Shown piece by piece: positions 12,165-21,734 of a DNA stretch of 64,000 bases. Below the pieces are notes generated by a model, which was given only the letters and a program-made list of their open reading frames with translations, did no database searches and was not told the DNA's origin. Position 1 is the stretch's first letter; each line of letters begins with the position of its first letter. Made by a program: the position numbers and the translations under genes. The DNA comes from Maniola hyperantus (Eukaryota; Arthropoda; Insecta; Lepidoptera; Nymphalidae), in contig NC_048560.1 in NCBI RefSeq assembly GCF_902806685.2, positions 2,706,492 to 2,770,491 on the forward strand, written 5' to 3'.

Positions 12165-12595
12165 AATAGGTATTATAAACGCAACAGTATGTCTGTGTGC
12201 TTTTCACGGCCTATCCGTTAATCAGATTTTGACGATATTAGGAACAGACCTAACTTGCATCCCGGGGTTGAACATAGGCTACTTTTTTTCCCGGAAAATC
12301 AAAGAGTTCCCACTGGATTTACAAAAGACTAATTCCATGTGGACGACGTCGCGCGCATTACTATCTTTCTTTCTTTCTTTCTTCACTCTGGGCTGGTTTC
12401 CGCACTTAAACGTTTCCGTCTGTTGTGCGTGCATCACTATTGCGCATCACTATTTGGTACAGAGATACGTTTGCATCCCGTATACGAATAAGTAGGTATA
12501 GGCTACTGTTTATCCCGGAAAATAGAAGATTTTCCTTGGGATTTAAAAAAAACAACCTAAAATCCATGCGGATGAAGTCGCGGGTATCTCTAAAT
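12165..12595 (+). mobile_element. Two family C Helitron-like pieces in tandem
   Basis: Pieces 12165-12362 and 12440-12595 each have the CCCGGAAAA...AGA landmark and a worn hairpin end, with a (TTTC)n tract between them. Confidence 0.6.
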
Positions 12596-12601
12596 CTATC
12601 T

Positions 12602-12780
12602 TCTAAATATATAAAAGGAAAAGGTGAATGATTGACTGACTTATATATCAACGCACAGCTCAAACTACTGGACGGATCGAACTGAAATTTGGCATGCAGA
12701 ATGCAGATAGCTATTATGACGTAGACATCCGCTAATAAAGGATTTTTGAAAATTCAACCGAAGTCGCGAGCATAAGCTAG
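12602..12780 (+). mobile_element. Helitron-like family A with internal deletion
   Basis: Starts TCTAAATATATAAAAGG and ends CATAAGCTAG before T. About 50 bp between AAAATTCAACC and GAAGTCGCGAG are deleted, removing half of the hairpin. Confidence 0.78.
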
Positions 12781-12782
12781 TA

Positions 12783-12875
12783 AAATTATAAATTCACAAA
12801 TTGCCCCTGCTGGGAATCGAACCCAGTCCCTCCCACTTATAAGACCACAGTGCTCACCATTGCGCCAGGGAGGTC
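12783..12875 (-). mobile_element. SINE head, second tRNA-like family
   Basis: The minus strand reads CTCCCTGGCGCAATGGTGAG and GGGTTCGATTCCCAGCAG. It is tRNA-like with A and B boxes, but has no paired anticodon arm or intact acceptor stem. A related fragment is at 47910-47950. Confidence 0.6.
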
Positions 12876-13258
12876 GTCAAAACCATTATAATAAGGAAAC
12901 AAATAAAAACATAAATAAAATAGATACACATTACATAATTTATGACCCTATTTGTCAGCGTGGCGGGTAACATAAAACTGTAATTAAAGCGTTGACGGTT
13001 CAACCATTGACCTATATCGGACTGTAAAATATCTATAAAACAGAAATGGTGTCAAATGTGTTTGTCTGGCTTTATTTATTGTCCACTCTAATAGAGTTTT
13101 AACTGTTGTCACTTAACTATTTTGGTAAATTTTTTAGAGAATATTGATTTATTGAAATTTGAAACTCGATGCAAATCTATCAGACTGTAAAGTAAGTAGG
13201 GTAACTATGATATTGAATATCTAATTTAGGACAACGATAAAACTTAATAATTCAGGTA

Positions 13259-13438
13259 CAGTACGCGGCCGAAAGTAATGTACATCGGCCTTTAGAATGA
13301 CATTTCGGCTTTGTAGAGCCTTGTATCTGTCACTCATACCTTTATGACTTTTTGTCGGTCTCAACGACCGAGACAGTGCTGTACAAATCTGCTATCTCCT
13401 TCTAAAGATCAATGTACATTACTATCGGCCGCGTACTG
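13259..13438. mobile_element. Tc1/mariner-type MITE, 180 bp
   Basis: Terminal inverted repeats CAGTACGCGGCCGA.AGTAATGTACAT (about 26 bp), flanked by TA on both sides. A second copy is at about 49577-49758. Confidence 0.78.
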
Positions 13439-13826
13439 TACCATTTCTCTCTCTCTCTCTCTGCTTCATGTTCCTCATTACTGAGGGTCGTCCATTAATC
13501 ATAATAATATGGTTGGAGTTTTCTTGGGATACTAATGCGGTGGGTTCCCACTTCCCAGATCCTTCCACTTCCAATTCCCAGTTATTAGAGGCTTTTTACC
13601 CATTTTTATCTCTCTGCTCAACTGTGAATCAAAATTTATTTTTAACCTCCCAATACCTACCAATTATTACGGTAAATGCTTACAAATCCAATTTCGGCAA
13701 ATGTTATTTTCATGCCAAACTTTACAAACTTTTTCAGACTCATTTTGCACGGCAAGATAACATCTCATACTTAGTTCCAAGGAGGCAATTTTTGCTCCTG
13801 AATTATTTATGGTATTAAAGCAGCTT

Positions 13827-14276
13827 TAGGCAGTGGTCCGACCGCGCGCCGGCGAGGAAACTACTAACTATCGGTGATTTTCTCTCTCAAGAAACGCACA
13901 ATAAATGTACATTCCGTGTAAACGAAATAGATGCATAAGTATAATATGAAAAGTTGCTCTCTGACTGTTCACACTGCCGGCGACGATTCGCTTTACTAGT
14001 TTTGTCGCTGACCGACGAGCTCTCAAAAATAATCGATGTTTCGCGAATCGCGATGCTCGCTCGCTTGAACGCATGTAACGCGCGCGCAGGTTTGCACAGG
14101 ACTGAGCGCCCGCGGGCGAATGGCGCGAGTAATCGCTCGTCGCACTTGCACACTCGCTTATAGCCCGGCGACAAAACTATCGAAACTACACACTCGCTTC
14201 TCGCTGATCGCCAACTCGTTTAATTTTCTAGTTCTACTCGTTTTTCTTTCATCGTCGGCGGTCGGACCACTGTCTA
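13827..14276. mobile_element. 450-bp MITE with 9-bp target duplication (Mutator-like)
   Basis: Ends TAGGCAGTGGTCCGACCGC and its inverse (one mismatch in 19). The direct repeat AAGCAGCTT lies at 13818-13826 and 14277-14285. The interior is GC-rich compared with its surroundings and has several short open frames with no recognisable protein. Confidence 0.82.
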
Positions 14277-14869
14277 AAGCAGCTTTTTTGCCACATAACT
14301 CAAAATTTCTTACGCAGCCTCGTGACGCCACGGGCGATGTTTATCCGTGGAGCTTGTTCTCATGTTTCTAAATTAGCAAGGAGTAAACAATAGACTTTTC
14401 ATCATACCTATTCGAAAATCGAAAATTGGTTATTTGACTCCAACTTTTTTATTACTTTATTATAAACTAGAATAAAAATAATGACGTAAACTGAAAAAAC
14501 TAATTAAATCGATCAAATAACAAAAAAGTTTTAAGCATTTAAATATTTCTGATTAGACAGAGATAGCGATACAGCAGTTTGACGTCACACCTACTAATGC
14601 CATAGTAGCTTCGTGCGGTTTTATACAAATTTTCGTTTTGCGAGAAAGGGATAGAAGACCCCCTCCCACTCCAAAATTAAAATGCCTGTAACTTTGTAAA
14701 TCTTTGTTGAATTTTAATATTTTTTTCAGTGTAGGTACGTCATTATTTTTATCCTAGTTTATAATAAAGTAATAATATTTATCAAATTCAAAAGTAGGAA
14801 AATACCCAATTGGCATTAGGGGATACCGGGAACGGAATTCCATTTTGTTCTCATGGTAGTTTGAACTTT

Positions 14870-15050
14870 CTCCCTTTTGATTGGTCCGCATTCGTGCTTT
14901 AGGTGGAAAAAAGAAAACCTTATAGCATCACTTCGTTGTCTGTATGTCTGTCTATTAAGAAACCTATACCTACTTCCCGTTGACCTTAGAATCTAGAAAT
15001 TTGGCAGGTAGGTAGGTCTTATAGCAGGCGTAAGATCAAGATCACGTGAT
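14870..15050 (+). repeat. Fragment of the ~430-bp GGTTCCGTA repeat
   Basis: Contains AAGAAACCTA...ACTTCCCGTTGACC and AAATTTGGCAGGTAGGTAGG; it is cut on the right by a MITE at 15051. Confidence 0.65.
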
Positions 15051-15178
15051 ATACTCTATCCGCGGAAAGAAGTTAGTATAGCGCTCTCTCTCTTACGTAA
15101 TCCGATACCAATGATAGAGACGAAAATCTCAGTGGGCGTTAACCTTTTAATAATAACTTCTTTCCGCGGATAGAGTAT
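15051..15178. mobile_element. MITE (TACTCTATCCGCGGAAAG family)
   Basis: The arms ATACTCTATCCGCGGAAAGA and the inverse ending at 15178 enclose GCGCTCTCTCTCTTACGTAA. A fragment of the same family is at 18146-18235. Confidence 0.78.
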
Positions 15179-18100
15179 TATAGCATACAGCACTTATCCA
15201 TTCGCCCAAAGTTATCTTCAAGTTATTTTCAGCTGATAAGGAAATTCTTATTTAATTTATGCACCTGAATAAATTAACTGAGAAATTTCTCTGTAGGAAA
15301 CTTTGAAAGTTGTTCGTGAGTTACCTTTACAATTATTTTAACTTTTGAAGAACAAAATAATCTGCAGTAATAGAAGTAAGAAAATTTTGTTGGAAACTTA
15401 CCTATTTTTTTTATATTAATCAGAGTTCATTTTTTACGCATTATACATTGACTGAAGGGAAGAAATAAAAATACTTTTTTCACATATAAATTACATTTAT
15501 TTCTTTCAAAGAAATGAAAATTATCATGAAATGTAGGTAAGTACTTTAACAATTTCGTAATACTTTGTGTCACACTATCATTATTTTTTTAATACAAACG
15601 TAAAAATATTATTTTTCTTTTAAATTAATCGCCATCGCCAACATGTTATATTATTTCAAATCGACATTTATTATTGAAACTTTATAACACAACATTTTTT
15701 TGCCAAAAAAAAAACTGATAGTAACTAACTTTAGACATACAAAAAATTATTATACTGTTAATACAGTTCCGAGTGAGATACAAAAAAGAGAGCTGAAATT
15801 TAATATGAAAGAGATACACATAAACACGCTTTTTATAATAATAATAAAAAACAATTAAGTATAATTTTTCACAATAAGTACGATTATAAACTAAAAATTA
15901 AGATCCTATAATAATAAGTATAGGCGCACACGACACGATTTTTATTTAACCGATTTATTTATAAAATCGGATATTTACCTTCTAAACCTCTATCTTTTGA
16001 TCAGCCGATAGTATTTAGCTACTAAACTTGCTTATGCTCGCGACTTTGTCCGCGTGGACTATACAAATTTCAAACCCCTATTCCCTTTTATTTCAAAACT
16101 ATCATACCCTTTCCTGGTTATCCCGATTTCATCTTAGACTGCATCATCACTTACCACCGGGTAAGATTGCAGTCAAGGGCTAACTTGTATCTGAATAAAA
16201 TAAAATATTTTAAGAAATTCGAACGGGATCCACGCAAACGAAGTTGCAGGAAAATGCTAGCCGCTGCTGGTACAATTTACAAGTCATCTATCTACTATAG
16301 ACCGATCGTTGTCTTTAAATTGCAAGCGCGGTTAGGTATCGTGTTGGAGTTATCTAAATGAAAAATCGGTTGGTGTGCGCATAGACTAATCAATATAAGT
16401 ATAATACTTAAGCCAATTGGTAATTTTCAACTTCCCGAGAAGCTCGTGATTTCTTATGATTAATTTTTTAGGTTTGTTTCTAACTAGACGCGATACGAGA
16501 CAGTGTTTTATGTATTTTTTGAAAAATTGGGTCTTTCAAAAGCTTTTTTTAAAGTTTACATGAAATACGAAGTACACGATTTTTATTTAACTGATTTAGT
16601 CATAAAATCAGGTGTTTAGCCTCTAAAGTTAAAACTTTTGATCGACATATTTTATAACCTCAATCGATAATCGAAATTATGATTTTAACTTAAAATTGGT
16701 ACCTAGCAAAGAAAAACTTTGCTTTGAAAAAAATATGTCAATTTTTTAATCTGCAAATGAATTTACATTTATAATTTACAATCTGAAGTAGGTAACCTAT
16801 TGCTTTTTGTTTAGTTAAATTAAAAGATAAACGTGAAAGTCCCAACCCAGTATGTCAAAGTTTTCTGCGATTTCTTCTGAAAAAGTGAATTTAGTAAGTT
16901 CAAAACAATGCAAATGTTGTCTCGAATCGCATCACGTCTTAAACAAAACTTTCTAATAAAAATTAAATTCTTATCTATTATGGCAACATTCTCTATTAAT
17001 TATTATTTATTCATTTATTTATCTGTACATCGAATAACTTTTAACTATTTACAATAAATATATACAATTTTACAACAATAATAATGTTTTTATTAATATG
17101 CAATTTTCATATTCACGTCCATATTTAGATTATTTATTATTAATTAATAGATATTTATATAAACAATCGATAAATTACCTATATTATATATTAAAATCTC
17201 AGTCTTAAGCCGTTAGAAAGAAGTTAAGACAACAATTATTTATATTTTTAAGCACAATTGACATAATATTATTTTGTAATATTTTCATAGATTTGACAAT
17301 AAATGTTATACATTTTAATCAACAAAAGTAAAGAGCCTAAGACACATCAATGTGTTTGGCCAAACACGTAGGTTTTTTGTGTACCAGAGGCATTATAATA
17401 TAATAAATTTTAATAAAAACAAAATTAACATTTTTCACGTCTTTTATTTTAAAACCTAACTATTGGTAAAACTTTACCATACAAACTTAGACAGATATTT
17501 TTTATTATTACTTATTTTTACTATGGTTCGCAAAAGTTTTACCAATAAAGGACAGAAAAAGATACATATTTGTTTCACATTAATAAATAGCTTTCAAAAT
17601 TATTTGAATAATCACATTGTTTCAATATTATGGGAAACTTAATGAGAAAGGACACTTTAATATAACAGGGTATTAAGATGGACACATACTTTTAAAACGC
17701 CGCGTCATAGTAAATACTGGCAACGTCGATTTCAAATAGCTATCGAAACATTTTAACGTCAGAGTAAAATGGACCTAAGCTCCACTACGCATAAGTCGGT
17801 TCTTGAGTACTATTCATTTTTATTACAAGTTTTAGATGTAGATGTATAACATAAATCAAACTTTAAAACGAAATCATTAAGTTCCATTTCACTTTGAGGT
17901 TAAAGTTTTTCTACAATCGAAATCCAAATGATCGATCGCGTTTCAAAAGTTTGTTTCCGTTATTATTTTAAATTACAATTACAATTCAAACATTATTGAA
18001 ACAATTTGCTTTCGAATAAAGCCGATTGCGAGAAAGTCTTTAAGGGGTCTTGTGCACTGCTTCCAGAATTTTTATTAAAAAAAATTACGAAAAAATAAGC

Positions 18101-18345
18101 ACAATAAATATGTCTCGAATTTATGTTTGTCATTACTACATATATAGTCTATCCACAGAGAGAAGTTAGTATAGGCCTCTATCTGTTACGTAATCTCATA
18201 CAAATGATAGAGACAAAAACTCAATTCTATTCGAAATTCAATTCGAAAATGATTTCTTTAAAAGATGGCGGCCCGTAACAATGTCTTTAGAAGCCGTTAG
18301 TTGAAAGCATTTACTCAAATTCGGATTTATCTAGTGCACAAACTC
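15179..18345. other. AT-rich region with few repeats
   Basis: About 3.2 kb, strongly AT-rich, with only small repeat scraps (Helitron family A at 16028-16090; a LINE tail at 16085-16205). No convincing exon was found on either strand. It could hold the terminal exon and 3' UTR of the side-like gene, but I see nothing that proves it. Confidence 0.5.
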
Positions 18346-18347
18346 CC

Positions 18348-18850
18348 TTAGGGTAGCGACACACCTGCTGAACGTACGGCGCCGATACTTCAGCGACTGA
18401 ACTGTCGGTCGTAGTATTCGGTTGCCGTGACACACCAAACGCGCCGAACAGTTGGACGGGCGGGCGTTTAGAATCAGCGCTTTGCGCGACGAAAAATTTC
18501 GTACGCGGTAGGTACCTATGTGGCGTCGTCGTCAGCCGGTGTCGTCACTTTTGGTGTGCAGTTGCGACACCGGCAATGTTGAATTGCCCAGAAAGATGGA
18601 TTTTATTACAATATTGGCTATTATAGAGGGCTTAAAAGAAGAAGTACACGCGTTTCGTAATGTGTCGCTTGCTATGCAAAATACATTGAATGAGTTCTAG
18701 CCGAAGTAATCACCCAACAGAAGGTACGGCGCTACGCTGAACGCATTAGAAATTCAGTAGATGTGTCATAGGTAACTTAAAAAATATTGCGAGCGTATTA
18801 AACCGAATTTTCGGCGCCGTTCTTTCGGCAAGTGTGTCGCTACCACTAAG
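18348..18850. mobile_element. ~500-bp TIR element (GGTAGCGACACAC ends)
   Basis: The left end GGGTAGCGACACACCTGC and the inverted right end ...TGTGTCGCTACCACTAAG, with GGCGCCGA repeated inside both arms. It contains a 60-codon plus frame at 18518-18700 (MDFITILAIIEGLKEEVHAF) that I do not recognise. Confidence 0.7.
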
Positions 18851-19489
18851 TATAGGTTTTTAAAGTTTTTTTTAATGTTATAATTGTCCACATAGTCACT
18901 AAATCACGTTGTGCGGAACTACATTTTGGTTTCTGCGTAAAACTCCGTGTTTTCTCACCTACCCTCGGGTTTTTCTTCGGAGTGTCTAGAATTGGTTTCG
19001 ACGGATTTCGGCCCGCTAGGTTTCATTTCTAGTTGCGATGTGGTTACTGTGAACAAAATTAAATGCATTATTTAGTTGCAGCTACAATCTCGTAGACTGT
19101 GTGTATATTTCAAATCTCGTAGATACACAGTCTTCAAATGCTTCAAATGCGGCCCCAAAAGTAGAGACTTATGTGAAATTAACAAGAACAGAAAGTAACA
19201 AGTGAAATTTTTAGACTTATTGCTCAGGTGTTAAATTAAATTATTTCAGAATAAATGGAGGGGTGGGCGAGGGGGGGGGGGGGCACCTCCACCTGTAACA
19301 ATTTAGAGTTAATTCTCTGAAGGTTTATTTATATTTTATATTCAAATGAAAATACAATAAACAAAAATACCAAACTTATTCTAGAACATAAAAATTACAG
19401 ATCGAAAATATCATCTAAACCACCGCAACGAGGCAGGGTGCCCAAAACGCTGGCAGCGTTACCTCGTTGAATGGCCAGACTAATATGCT

Positions 19490-19640
19490 GACCGAAATTC
19501 TCTGAAGTCTGCCAACACGCACTTGGCCGGCGTGGTGGACTCAGCCTAAACCCTTCTCATTCTGAGCACGGGATTCCTGCCAAATCTCAGTAGGTACATA
19601 CTGGGCCGAGGATGGGTTGAGATGATGATCGGTATGATGA
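19490..19640 (+). mobile_element. SINE 3' fragment
   Basis: AACACGCACTTGGCCGGCGT, then AACCCTTCTCATTCTGAG and GGATGGGTTGAGATGATGAT: the 3' half of the main SINE. Confidence 0.6.
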
Positions 19641-19755
19641 AATGGGCATCTATCAGATAAGGTGATAGCAAACACGACTGAGATCTCCTACCAGACCAGA
19701 CCTGAGCAAACTTAGAGATCGTGAATTCCAAAATTCTTCTTTTAGCTGCTTTTAG

Positions 19756-19963
19756 CTAGCTGATGCCCGCGACTTCGTCCGCGTGGAATTAGGTTTTTAA
19801 AAATCCCGTGGGAACTCTTTGATTTTCCGGGATAAAAAGTAGCCCATGTCACTCTCCAGGTCTTTGTGTATACCTATGCAAAAAATCCGTTGCACCGTTA
19901 CGAAGTGATTGAAGGACAAACCACGTAACAAACACACTTTCGCATTTATAATAAGGGTACTGA
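19756..19963 (-). mobile_element. Helitron-like family B, full length
   Basis: The minus strand starts TCAGTACCCTTATTATAAAT and ends GCATCAGCTAG with the hairpin. It is one of the clearest family B copies. Confidence 0.8.
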
Positions 19964-20208
19964 TTCTAACGCAAACAGCAATTATGTTATGAAAAAAACA
20001 GTTTAGCAAGTGTCAAGTCAATTATTTTCACGCCTTATTAATCCCTAGAGACTGAATTTAAATAGCACCCTTGACTTGACACTCATGAAAAGCTGACTTG
20101 CAAATATTTTGTTTTTACTTAAGTGCTTGTCACAGTAACTAATGGAATTTTTTAGGTTCTTGATAATAAGCGACTGGATGTTTGTCAGATGAAAGCATGG
20201 AGTGGTAG

Positions 20209-20733
20209 ACTTTGAGCTAAGCGACCATGACAGGCGACGGCGATACGTGATAGTGTCGCGCGATTGACTGTCAACTATGGCAAAATGTCGCGTGTTGCGG
20301 TCGCTCGTCTCAAATCAGTACCCAATACCCATATTATAAATGCGTAAGTGTGTTTGTTTGTTGGTTTGTCCTTCAATCATGTCGCAACGGAGCAACCGAT
20401 TGACGTGATTTTTTGCATGGATATAGTTAAAGACCTGGAGAGTGACATAGGCTACTTTTTATGCCGGAAAATTAAAGTTTTCATGGGATTTATAAAAACT
20501 TAAATCCACGTGTACGAAGTCGCGGGCATCAGCTAGTGCTCCATACATTTCTATACAAAGCAGCGTGCAAGTGCCGCGTGTCCACGTGTGTCGCTGTCGC
20601 GTGCGCGTTCTCAAAGTCTAGATATAAGAGTATAGTGAGAGCACTTTGTGGTAAGTAAACGCTACATGCGACGTTATTAGTCGATCGCGCGACGCTTGTG
20701 TCATCATGCGACAAGTGTCGTGTAGCTCAAAGT
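20209..20733. mobile_element. TIR MITE interrupted by a Helitron
   Basis: The ends ACTTTGAGCTA and TAGCTCAAAGT are inverted. The interior is rich in GTCGC repeats. The family B element at 20315-20536 sits inside it. Confidence 0.62.
20315..20536 (+). mobile_element. Helitron-like family B, full length
   Basis: Starts TCAGTACCCAATACCCATAT and ends CATCAGCTAG before T, inserted in the MITE at 20209-20733. Confidence 0.82.
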
Positions 20734-20735
20734 TC

Positions 20736-20828
20736 GGTCAGCAGAGCACTAATGTTCTGCTGACCGACTTTGTTGCTGGATAGCTAAATGGGTACCTAAG
20801 TACCCATTTAGCTATCCAGCAACAAAGT
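20736..20828. repeat. Two adjacent hairpins
   Basis: A 12-bp stem (TCGGTCAGCAGA and its inverse) is followed by a perfect 29-bp stem at 20767-20828 with the 4-base loop CTAA. The second arm pair centres on GGGTAC/GTACCC. Confidence 0.88.
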
Positions 20829-20939
20829 GCCTAAACAAAGTCAAACAAAACAACTAAATTCGGACATTGCCTTCAAAACTTTTGGGCGAAGAAGTTTTAG
20901 ATTTACCCAACTAACTCACTTTAGTATTGCAACATGGAA

Positions 20940-21040
20940 TAGTATTTGGTACCAAGTTCAAAGAACTTTTATAGAGTAGACCTGGTTCTACATCATAGGG
21001 ATCAATTTCAGCGTGATTTCAGCTATCTTAGCTATAGTTC
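20940..21040 (-). pseudogene. Pseudo-exon resembling exon 19
   Basis: One minus frame reads EIDPYDVEPGLLYKSS, close to PEIDPYHLEPGLM of exon 19, but is preceded by an in-frame TGA and lacks clear splice sites. It is either a decayed exon duplicate or a chance remnant of an older one. Confidence 0.45.
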
Positions 21041-21175
21041 GCGACAAGTCGAGATCGTAATCGAGGTATGAGAAGGGGGGACGCCCCGCACACCCGCACG
21101 TCACCCGCGCTATCCCGCACAGGGTTAGCGCAGGTATGCGGGGCGTCCCCACCCCGATTGCAATCTCGACCTATA
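21040..21175. mobile_element. GC-rich foldback (GGGACGCCCCGC family)
   Basis: TCGAGATCGTAATCGAGGT on the left pairs with ATTGCAATCTCGA on the right, around a core with ACGCCCCGCACACCCGCACG. Relatives are at about 33370-33485 and 44060-44176. Confidence 0.7.
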
Positions 21176-21199
21176 GATGCACAGAGTTTTATTCCATAA

Positions 21200-21410
21200 C
21201 TAGCTTATGCTCGCGACTTCGTCGGCGTGGACTACACAAATTTCAAACCCCTATTTCACCCCCTTAGGGGTTGAATTTTGAAAAATCCTTTCTAAGTGGA
21301 TGCCTAGGTCATAATAGCTATCTGCATGCTAAACAGCCCGATTCATCCAGTAGTTTGAGCTGTGCGTTGATAGATCAGTCAGTCAGTCCTTTTCCTTTTA
21401 TATATTTAGA
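21200..21410 (-). mobile_element. Helitron-like family A, full length
   Basis: The minus strand starts TCTAAATATATAAAAGG and ends CATAAGCTAG. It lies in the intron side of exon 19. Confidence 0.82.
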
Positions 21411-21490
21411 TATATCGCTAGTAGAGGGACTCTGCTTCTCTTTGAGGATACAACTAATAAACCTAATAAATACTTAACAAATCAACTCAC

Positions 21491-21734
21491 CGCTAGTTTT
21501 CCTATGTGGCAGTGTGCTAGTACCCCGATCCAACGAAGTCTTATTGTAATAAACGCTAGAATTCTCAGGGTTAACCCGCACTGGGGGTGTGTTCGTCCTA
21601 AAATCCTGCATTAGACCTGGTTCCAAATGGTACGGGTCGATTTCTGGCATCTGGGCTAGGTGCAGCGGGTTTCTTAGCCCACTGTATATCCCAGGTTGGT
21701 ACAGTTCTGGCGGCAGACATTGCTCCACTGGTAA
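21491..21734 (-). CDS. side-like exon 19 (cytoplasmic tail, last one found)
   Basis: 244 bp, phase 0 to phase 1, between TTTGCAG and GTGAGT. It encodes a proline- and tyrosine-rich tail (LPPELYQPGIYSGLRNP, PEIDPYHLEPGLM). No stop codon is reached, so at least one more exon must lie to the left; I could not place it. It is linked to exon 18 by phase and by the lack of any other host gene; the 3.2-kb distance is ordinary for this locus. Confidence 0.8.

Noticed and set aside
12783..12875. Possible tRNA gene on the minus strand
   Set aside because: It has A- and B-box-like sequences but no matching acceptor stem, and a related fragment occurs elsewhere in the window; SINE head.
13868..14371. 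Overlapping short frames on both strands in GC-rich DNA
   Set aside because: GC-rich interior of a MITE lowers stop frequency; no protein family is recognisable.
17330..18060. Possible terminal exon or 3' UTR of the side-like gene
   Set aside because: No phase-1 acceptor followed by a convincing tail and stop could be recognised; the region is merely AT-rich and repeat-poor.
19269..19283. G-run as a possible quadruplex element
   Set aside because: A single homopolymer run, prone to sequencing error; not the four separated runs of a classical quadruplex.
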